Origin: Glycine soja
Lineage: Eukaryota; Streptophyta; Magnoliopsida; Fabales; Fabaceae
NCBI RefSeq assembly: GCF_004193775.1
Contig: NC_041011.1
Location: forward strand, 42,415,167 to 42,479,166
DNA: 64,000 nucleotides
Reading direction: 5' to 3'
How positions within the stretch are numbered: the stretch's first letter is position 1; each line of letters starts with the position of its first letter. Of the stretch, positions 56,251-64,000 are shown in pieces. Both the position numbers and the translations under genes were made by a program. The notes under the pieces were generated by a model. It saw only the letters and a list, made by a program, of their open reading frames with translations, was not told where the DNA came from and ran no database searches.

Positions 56251-57575
56251 TGATAAATGCAAAATTTGAGTTAATTTGATAGTCAATTTTGGCTAAGAAT
56301 GATTACAATTTCTTCACTTTACTATTATTTTTAATGAAATAATAAAGAAATTAATATCTATGTTATTTTTTATCAGCAAAAGTCAAAAGAAAAATATTTC
56401 AAGTGTTTTAGAGGAAAATTGATGTAAAAAATGAAAGAAAAAACCTTAAAGAAAAGTTGGAAGAATTGGACAGCTCGTTTAACGCACAAGACCAGCTCAG
56501 TGTGTGTACTCGCTTAACAACCAGCTCACGCTTAGCGCGAAAAAGACCCACGAGAAAGCCCAAGGCCACGCTTAGCGCGAACATCACGCTAAGCACGTGA
56601 TTAAACCGTCATTCTCACTAAGCCTAGGAGTGTCCGCTCAGCGCAAAGTCAGCGTGAAGCTCAGCGCAAAGTCAACATGAAAAGTAAGCTACCTTAAGCC
56701 TATAAAAGGAGTAGGAAACGGAAGGAAAAGACACACCGAGTCTCAGAGCTCTCTAGTGAAGAAATCCAAAGCCTAGACACCTCTAATAAGGGAGACTCTC
56801 CTTCTTTAGTCATTCTTCCCTTCCTTTCTTCTAGTCATCCAATCCCTTCTTTCATCCATATTAACCTTTGAATTGTAAAGTCTCTCATGGCTATGAGAGG
56901 CTAAACCCCAATTGTTGGGAGTCTGGCAGGTCAACTCTTGTAATGTAACCTTTTCTATTATCTATTTAATGTAATTATGTTTCTATTACTCTTCTTTGTG
57001 CTTCTTTGCTTATTATGGGTTGATCATCCATATAATATTTAGGGGATAATGCATTAAAAATGGTTATTTTCTAAAGAACTGGTGAAGGGTATCTAAATGA
57101 AATCATTGTTAAAAATAGATTGATATTCATTTAGCCTATTTCATACATCTTTGATCTTAATGTGATTTATTATTTTTATCTTTACAAAGAAATTTGAGAG
57201 AAAAAAATAAATAAATTAGACTTTTCATGCATGAAACCAAAAATAGAGTGTCCAAATAAATGTAGGTGAAAACAGAGATTTCATTAGATAGGAAAAATCA
57301 TCAATATTACATCACAAGTAATTTTGACATCTTAGGCCCCAACATAATCACATTATGAATTCATCATTTAAATTATTGTTTATTTTTCTTGCTACCTTTT
57401 TCTTTTACCCTCAAATTTCACACTTACAATTCTTTATTTCTTCTACTTCTAATTGTTCAATAATTGGGTGTGTATCACTTTAACTACAACCAAGATCAAA
57501 GTCTCTGTGGATTCGACACTCGAACTTCCAAGTCTTTTACTACATAAAACAAATTGATACACTTCCCAACAAATT
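56251..57575 (+). mobile_element. Gypsy-type LTR, about 1.3 kb
   Basis: Starts TGATAAATGCAAAATTTGAG. It includes palindrome-rich CGCTTAGCGCGAA / CACGCTAAGCACGTG motifs (about 56525-56600) and a TATA element (CCTATAAAAGG, 56699-56709), followed by a transcribed-leader-like region with GGCTATGAGAGGCTAAACCC. It closes with GTGGATTCGACACTCGAACT and CACTTCCCAACA near 57570, features I associate with soybean Gypsy LTRs. No gag-pol follows, so it is a solo LTR or fragment. No clear target duplication was found. Confidence 0.65.
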
Positions 57576-58720
57576 AACAAGAGTATTTGGTCTTTTCGCA
57601 TATATGATAGGAGCCAACAATTGTGAAGGGAGCAATTTTAATTCCCAATCTAAAATATAAGATCCCAATCCAGTCTTATTTATAAGGTCAAACTCTATAT
57701 ACCCACCACTAGAAAAACTGCAGTGCAATTACCTAGAGTTTTGCTGGTTTCCAGTCCTAAACAATTATAACCATCATGCTATATTGGTACATCAAACAAC
57801 TCGCATACAATCAGAAACCACCCCACTGTATATATAGGACTTTAGGTGGGGAAGGAAGGACTGCAGTTATACCAATGTGGTTTCTAAAATTTTGCACAAA
57901 CTATTGAAGAATTTGTGAATAGTCTATGCTTCGAATTGTTTTCCCAGCCTGAAAATAGGAGTCAAAAAGTTTTCCCTTTTCTAAGTTTTAATTTAATTTT
58001 TTTCTTAATATCTCTCGCTTTCACAACATGGCTAGAAATTTCAAACTAATTCAAGAATGACGCACTAATGGAGGATTTGTGCTGTTAAATATCCAAATCT
58101 TAATATTTTATTACTTTCCTATTTATGATGATACAAGTGTTTATTATATTGGATTATCCTTGAAAAAGACTAAGTTTCATCAAATAATTCAAGCCTACAA
58201 AGACTAAAATTTGAAAGAAGTTTCCAAATCTTTAATTATGGTTGAGGATATTAGAAAATGATTTTATCAAAGATATTCGTTCCAAATGCAAATAGCCTAT
58301 CTGCAATGCCATCATGTACAGAAAATAATATTGTTTTAAAACACCCTAACACCCCTTGGACAAAGTAACCAATTTATTTGTTTAAAATAAACACATGACC
58401 ATTTGACCATTGACATAGGGGACATGTTCCGCGAAATTCAAACGACAACTATATCATTTTCCTCTGAACCATTTTAGTTAATGAAAGTGGGCGGACATAG
58501 CATGTGAATACATGCACATTGCAAAAGGGCCCACCCAAAGAGATGCACAAAATGACAAGAGCAACATGCAGTACAACAATGGACTTACATGGCAAGGAAA
58601 AGAGCTAAAAAAGAATTGCTAAATATTGAAAAAGAAAAAGAAGAAAAAAATGATTGCATAAATTCACAATTACAGCTCAAGCTAATTCTGCCCTATTATA
58701 GAATATGAAAAGGAGCAAAA
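57576..58720. other. Intergenic or 3' flank of the right-hand gene
   Basis: No coding sequence recognised. It may include the 3' UTR of the minus-strand gene to its right. Confidence 0.35.
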
Positions 58721-58721
58721 T

Positions 58722-58811
58722 TTAGGTAGCACACAACAACTCCCAATCCCCATCTCGGTCCGCACTTTCCACGCACAGCAGAGATTTTCTGCCAAGCACC
58801 TGACATTCCCT
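58722..58811 (-). CDS. Possible last exon of the unidentified right-hand gene
   Basis: If spliced at the AG ending GTTGAG, this segment continues the phase of the exon at 59556-59604. It reads RECQVLGRKSLLCVESADR and then GDWELLCAT before a TAA at 58724-58722. The balanced composition and position fit a terminal exon. The acceptor is weak and a competing AG five bases earlier would change the frame, so this is tentative. Confidence 0.35.
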   Translation of the reverse strand, partial: RECQVLGRKSLLCVESADRDGDWELLCAT

Positions 58812-59386
58812 CTCAACTGTTAAAAGAATAATCCCTTTTTCTTTACTCTCCTTTTCCCAGGCTGCTGAATCAGAAAAATCAGAAGAAACCTTTCATTATA
58901 TACTATTCACAGCTGGCTCACGATATTCTTCTCTAAAAAGTAAAAACAAATGAAAAAGGGCGGAAAAAAACAGAATTAAACAAAATACATGAACAACAAA
59001 TGAAGTTAAGTAATATTCTTTCTGACTTTTCAATACAATTATAAGAATTGAAGCAATAAGTTAAAGACTAAAGGACAGGTTAGAATCATGACCTTATAAA
59101 TATCAGTTGACTTCAAATCAAGGGAACTAAAGGAATCTAATTAAACAATCCCATACTACCCAAGCAGGGAACATATGCAATCAATGCTAGTTATTTCTAG
59201 TTTCTACATAAGTAACAGTAGAGTTCATCGTTAACAATGAGGGCTAAACTAAACAAATTTTATGATGTAGGAAAACTGATGCTCTACCTTTATACATCTC
59301 TTTTTTTCCTTTTTTTGGTTTATCATGCGTAGGTAAGTGCATGGGCACATGCCACAGTTGAGCAAGAAAAACAAATTTTTAAGTGT

Positions 59387-59460
59387 TTATAACATGACAC
59401 ACCAAAAAAACATTTTTTTTTTGGATAAGGCTTTGTTGTTGTTATAACATGACACACCAA
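59387..59460. mobile_element. SINE-like 36-bp remnant in a perfect 19-bp target duplication
   Basis: TTATAACATGACACACCAA occurs at 59387-59405 and again, identically, at 59442-59460. Between them are 36 bases: an A/T-run, then GGATAAGGCTTTGTTGTTG. The long flanking repeat and the (TTG)n end suit a severely 5'-truncated SINE or similar LINE-mobilised insertion. Confidence 0.65.
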
Positions 59461-59555
59461 GCAAACAGAAGGCCAAATGGAAATTTTCTAGCATATAAAC
59501 TACGACATTTATATTAATCAGTAGTACATAAAGTAAGGAGAAAATTTATATATAC

Positions 59556-59604
59556 CCTCCTCCGGATGAATAATCTCAAAGTGAGCACAATAGTGTCTCT
59601 AGCA
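59556..59604 (-). CDS. Unidentified gene, exon F
   Basis: Bounded by acceptor TTTTGCAG and donor AGG|GTATAT on the minus strand. With the two bases carried from the exon at 61113-61210 it encodes GARDTIVLTLRLFIRRR and ends in phase 0. A short exon, supported mainly by phase agreement with its neighbour. Confidence 0.65.
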
Positions 59605-60420
59605 CTGCAAAAGGAGAACCACAAATATTATTAAAAGCAGAAGACAAAACAGAAAAAACATTCAGAAATAGACAAATCACAAACAAGATTACAAATTGCA
59701 ATTTACAACCATTTGAAAACCTGGCATGAGATACTTCTCTTGCTTAAAGAGATAATTCTCTGTTTTACATAGAGATTAAAGAATAATGATTCCAAATGCA
59801 TAGTAAGCAAATTAATAGTAACACATTACAAGTTTGTTCACTTGTCTAGTTCTCTTTCTCCATACTAATTATCTTTACAACTTGAGGTTCCACAAAGTTG
59901 ACACTGGGGAGTAGGGATCTGAACAGTAATTAAAAAAGAAATAGATTTTTTCTAATATTATAAAGAATTTCTTCACCATTTGTTTGCAGAAAAAAATAAA
60001 CTATGGCATCCTCAGCAAAATATGTATTTCCTTTGTTATCCAAAACGAACAGAAGCAAGAGCTAAAATTATTACTTCTCAGAATTGCAATGAACTTTGGG
60101 TGACAAAGATTACCAAATACACAAGTATATTATTACGAAAGAAAACATTAAAATTCTGCTCAAGGTCTGTATTACATTTAAAGATTGATGCAGAAGTTAC
60201 CACAAACAAGAAGGCACAAAAGCATATTGGCTACTGAATATGAAGTCTCATTTATCAAACACCAAGGACGCCAAAGGCCCATTCGGCTTCCCTTCTATCC
60301 AACAGATGCTTAAGAGAGAGAATGGAGATTGGACTTTCTAGTGTTTTCAAAAGGGTTCAAAATTTTGAAGTATTAGGTCAGCTTAAGCTTATAAATTAGG
60401 TCTCTCGTGAAGTCAATCCA

Positions 60421-61082
60421 GATATATGTATTAGTATTACTCAGTTGCCAATTAGAGTAAAAATCCAACTGCATAGAATTCCTCCAAAAAATTATTCCAT
60501 ATCCATAAACATATCAATAAATGTTGAGAATCAGAAATATTTAATGTATAGATTTATCAGGATTTGATTTATAGGAAACATATCGGATTTAGAGGAAACT
60601 GAATATCCTCTCATTATCAGTATTTATTATAATGACCACTATATAGTAGAGCATCCGCTGTGTACTCCGATACAGTTTCAGTCTATTATCCCTCTACATT
60701 TTCTCTCATTTTACAGATATATGTATTATTACTCAATTGCCAATTAGAGTAAAAATCCAACTGCATCTAAGAATTCCTCCAAAAAATTATTCCATATCCA
60801 TAAACATATCAATAAAAAAAAGGAAAAGGTTTCCGTATAATATGATCACTTCTCATTAGCAGATAACGAAGCACAGCAAGCTAGATGGTGAAATCTCCTG
60901 AGGGGATTTAGCATTACAGTCAATGCTGAAATAAATGCACACATGAAACATTGGGCAAGTCTCTCATGTCATGTGACTCATGTCAACCCATATCTAAATA
61001 TTATTACTTAATTAGAGTAAAAACACAACTGCATCTAAGAATTCCTCCAAAAATTATTCCATATCCATAAACATACATTCAT
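60421..61082. repeat. 101-bp direct repeats flanking a 194-bp LTR-like segment, with a third copy
   Basis: R1 (60421-60521) and R2 (60716-60816) share almost all of about 101 bp, from GATATATGTATTA through AATTAGAGTAAAAATCCAAC to CATAAACATATCAATAAA. Between them, 60522-60715 starts TGTTGAGAATCAG and ends CTCTCATTTTACA. A shorter, more diverged R3 lies at about 60995-61075. All of it is inside an intron of the unidentified gene. Confidence 0.75.
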
Positions 61083-61112
61083 ACGAAACAAAGCAACTAT
61101 GAGACTACTTAC

Positions 61113-61210
61113 CCACTGAAATCTGTGTTGTTTTCTGCTTTTAAAAGGTGTTCAGCACCACTGGAACCAATTATAATAAACTCTGAAGTATGTCCATATG
61201 GAATCATAAC
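61113..61210 (-). CDS. Unidentified gene, exon E
   Basis: Bounded by acceptor TTCTGTAG and donor AGTGG|GTAAGT on the minus strand. It encodes VMIPYGHTSEFIIIGSSGAE, then HLLKAENNTDFSG. It enters in phase 0 and leaves two bases for the next exon. The clean splice sites and balanced composition make it a convincing exon. Confidence 0.8.
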
Positions 61211-62045
61211 CTACAGAAGTAAATGCAGAAGGGATATCTAAAAATTAGCTAACCACTCAAGATCAAGTCTTCTAAATACACAACAGTTTTCAAAGTATCT
61301 TAGGGAATGCTGCTAGCAACAATGTTGATTAACTTTCATTAAATATAATGTCTCAACTCTCAACAGTTATTTCCTTTTAAAATAATTAACAAACTCTGTC
61401 ATCAAGAAATAAATAAGGTAAAAAATTATCTATTGTCAACTTCACGAACTCTTTTAGGCTTTTATTGATATCTATCTGGAGAGATAACTCTAAACAAAGG
61501 TCAGAAAGTTCAACAGACAATCACAAATTCAGAAATATCATACTTCTTAGAACTTCAATTAATTATTTAATAGAAGCTCTATTATAGAGAAATAAACAGG
61601 GAACAAAAATGATCTGATTGTCAAATTCATGAGCTCTTTTTTGGTTTCCATCATACCTATCTGGTGAGATAACTCAGTTCATCCAACACAAGTACATAAC
61701 CCAGAAAGTCTGTAATTATAACTCAGTTCATCACACAATCACATATTTTCCAATATAATGCTTCTTACAACTTCACAGACAGTCTGTAATTATAATCTGA
61801 CAACATTCTTCTAGATAGCTAATATATATCCTCAGACAAACCCAATTGCCATGAGATTCAACATGCTGTGTTGCTTTCACAACATTATGATTATTACTCT
61901 CAAACATCAAGCCATACTGTCAGAAAGTTTCTCCAAAGATTTGCCTATATTTCATTAAAGAATTTTACTTCATTTCCTGGAATGATGAATCAATGATAAA
62001 TTAGCCAAATATCCATACAGAATATAAAAGAATAAAACATCTTAC

Positions 62046-62165
62046 AGTGGTGGACGGTGAAAATTTTTCTGTGATTACAAATCCATTTGGTCCACTGCAT
62101 TTGATACTATAACCTTCCCTCTTAATGGTCAATGTCGCTGGTTCCCATATATCAAGATATCCAGT
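62046..62165 (-). CDS. Unidentified gene, exon D
   Basis: Forty complete codons between acceptor ATATTACAG and donor ACT|GTAAGA. It reads TGYLDIWEPATLTIKREGYS, then CSGPNGFVITEKFSPSTT. The alternating hydrophobic pattern with Gly and Pro suggests a beta-rich domain. I do not recognise the family. Phase 0 at both ends. Confidence 0.85.
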
Positions 62166-62300
62166 CTGTAATATCAAGCCAAAAATATTTATAAAACTGT
62201 TAGGAGTTCTTCATAAAGAAGACTAATAGGTAAAATAATATTGACACCAACATTCGAAGGAAATTCATAACAATTAAGAAAACTACTTTCATTGAATTAC

Positions 62301-62371
62301 CGAAAGAGAAACTCTATATGAAGCATGTCCACTATTAAAAGCCTTCTCTATGTGGTTCTGCATTTCGGGAT
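62301..62371 (-). CDS. Unidentified gene, exon C
   Basis: Between acceptor GTTCTCAG and donor TCG|GTAATT. With one base carried over it encodes DPEMQNHIEKAFNSGHASYR and VSLS. Phase agrees with both neighbours. Confidence 0.8.
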
Positions 62372-62829
62372 CTGAGAACAAATAACAAAAGAGAATAACT
62401 CAATAAACTATTTTAGGACTCATCAAATTTTGCAGCACTAAATAGGAAGGTAAAAAGGGAGACAAAAGAAAACTCGTATTACAGTTGAAATCAAGACGTG
62501 TATGACACATCCAAAGCAGATAGATCAGTTCAGATTAGATCGATTTTAACTTCTCTCTTGGGATGAAATCTTATCCTCCTTGTTTCTAATATCTTTTGCT
62601 CTAATAAACATTTCTATCATTAAATTTACTTTTGATAACTTCAGCTCAATGAATGCACAAATTTTGAAATTATATCTGTCTTTTTTATACATATTTGTCT
62701 TAAATACAAATAAACTAATAAGACACACTCTCCATTTAAAATTGTCCAACAACCATAATGGTACAATACCCCTTTCCAAGAACAACTGATGTTGTATAAG
62801 GTGTGAATTAGAAAACTAAACTTCATATT

Positions 62830-63200
62830 GAAGATGTCAGAACACCAAGGACATGTTTGGATGAGGGATTTAGGACAGAAAGGGAAGACTTGAGGTTAGC
62901 CTTTCCCTTGTTTGGGAGTCTTCTAAAAGGAGGGAAAGGGAATGAAGACTTTTTATAACCCTCCCTTACATGCTTTAATTACTTCTCCCAAGTCATACAT
63001 GGGTGCATATTGGATTAATTTCGTTAGTTTTTTTAGAAGAACGATACAATCATCTAAATTTAACTAACTCTTCATTTCCTCTTACTTGTACATTGTTAAC
63101 ATTCAAAACAGGGTAAAGGTTTACCATTCATTTCCTTTAGCTTACCCTTCCTTCTCTCTTGATCCCTTCCCCTTCCTTCCTAACTCTAAAACATACCCTT
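62830..63200. mobile_element. Probable MITE in an intron of the unidentified gene
   Basis: Left end AAGGACATGTTTGGATGAGG resembles the inverse of the right end (AAGGGTATGTTTTAGAGTTA). Both ends continue into purine-rich GGAAGG/GAAAGGGAAG stretches, giving a foldback of about 360 bp. Boundaries approximate; no target duplication resolved. Confidence 0.45.
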
Positions 63201-63477
63201 ACTCTTTTATAATTGCTTTGGCAGGGTAAAAATAACAATTTCTTTCTCACAAGTCACAACAACCATCATTCCCTTTTATATATTTTTTTCCATTTTCTAA
63301 AACACATGACAAATGATAGGAGCTTAATCACAAAAAGACTTCAGTAAATTACCCTAATGCACAACACTTCACTGTAAAACTCACCACAAACTTGCAATCC
63401 CCTTACTGTAAATCATTCAAGTTACACAGAAGGAAGAAACAACCGAACTTCAGAAATATTAAGATATAGATACTCAC

Positions 63478-63526
63478 CACAAGCAATCTTTTTATTATCA
63501 TTGGCAAAAACCTTCACAGGTTCTCC
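63478..63526 (-). CDS. Unidentified gene, exon B
   Basis: Between acceptor ATTATAG and donor TGTG|GTGAGT. It encodes GEPVKVFANDNKKIAC plus one base that completes the Asp codon at the start of exon C. Confidence 0.75.
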
Positions 63527-63947
63527 CTATAATCACAGAGAATGCATGAGATACAGTGTAAAAAAAGACTAGACATCCATTAGCAGAAAATTAAACGCTG
63601 TCTAACTCAATTTACAAAATACACATTCATGAACTGTTTTAGCTTCCCACTTCAGAAGTTACTTGTTAAGCATAATGCACTATAGTGCAATCAAAGCTCA
63701 AACCCTGCCCCCAGTATACCCAAATCCACTGAATGATCAATGAAGATTACAAGTAGTAGTTGCTTATTTCCACCATAGATCTATTTGAAATTCTTAATTC
63801 CTTGTTGGGTTGCACAAGTGACTTTTTGGGATAAGTTGCATATCAGGCAAATCCCGTAACATAATAAATACAAGCCCCACTATAACAATTCACTCATTTT
63901 TGGCATACATATGTAAGACTGCCATTATAGTAAGATGAAAAAAGTAC

Positions 63948-64000
63948 CTTGCGCTTCCTGTTATCCAGAGGTTGGACTTCAATGGCAAGTAATGTACCAA
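63948..64000 (-). CDS. Unidentified gene, exon A (continues beyond the window)
   Basis: Reading the minus strand from the right edge gives GTLLAIEVQPLDNRKRK and then a donor AAG|GTACTT, in phase 0 with exon B. The 5' part of the gene lies to the right of base 64000. Joined exons A to F give about 145 residues with uninterrupted phase, which is strong evidence for a real, functional gene of unknown identity. I considered a relation to SMC-hinge/GHKL-type chromatin proteins but cannot support it. Confidence 0.75.

Noticed and set aside
55942..56286. Minus-strand open frame of 114 codons
   Set aside because: Crosses repeated ATTGTGATTC motifs and the start of a Gypsy LTR; no family, no splice context.
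1..64000. CRISPR arrays, bacterial operons, riboswitches, integrated virus genes
   Set aside because: The window is plant nuclear DNA. Direct repeats seen are microsatellites, LTRs and local duplications, and the only reverse-transcribing elements recognised are ordinary plant Copia, Gypsy and LINE remnants.

Overview
This is a plant nuclear window, most likely from a legume close to soybean (Glycine). It is very AT-rich and full of long (TA)n tracts, LTR-retrotransposon pieces and small inverted-repeat elements. It carries spliced plant genes with GT-AG introns and plant-specific families (DUF247, F-box, WRKY, DUF599, miR169). The species call is inference from style; no marker here proves it.

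Layout. 0-5 kb: the end of one exon at the left edge, an orphan first exon of a group III WRKY gene (minus strand) and inverted-repeat transposon ends. 5.4-7.3 kb: a plus-strand F-box gene whose 3' part is replaced by a Gypsy-type LTR. 7.5-19.5 kb: no intact gene; LINE tails, small inverted-repeat elements, an AT-rich array, a 460-bp tandem repeat with palindromic cores and a 1.1-kb terminal-inverted-repeat element. 19.8-34 kb: a DUF247 cluster with one intact gene (21809-23611, minus) and three wrecks, two of which are split by LTRs; two of the cluster's LTRs have exact 5-bp target duplications. The intact gene's upstream region is duplicated at about 26-27.3 kb without a gene attached. 33.8-36.5 kb: a Copia element fused to the third DUF247 wreck and broken by a CACTA-like end. 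38.6 kb: a MIR169 hairpin on the minus strand whose terminal loop is a (TA)n microsatellite. 45.8-49.2 kb: an intact two-exon DUF599 membrane-protein gene (minus). 49.4-58 kb: intergenic sequence with one 1.3-kb Gypsy LTR. 58.7-64 kb: the 3' part of a multi-exon minus-strand gene I do not recognise, with six phase-consistent exons and a possible last one.

No shared pathway links these genes. The recurrent theme is gene erosion by retrotransposons around a few survivors: the DUF247 gene, the DUF599 gene, the unidentified right-edge gene and MIR169. The MIR169 locus is the best-supported regulatory feature.
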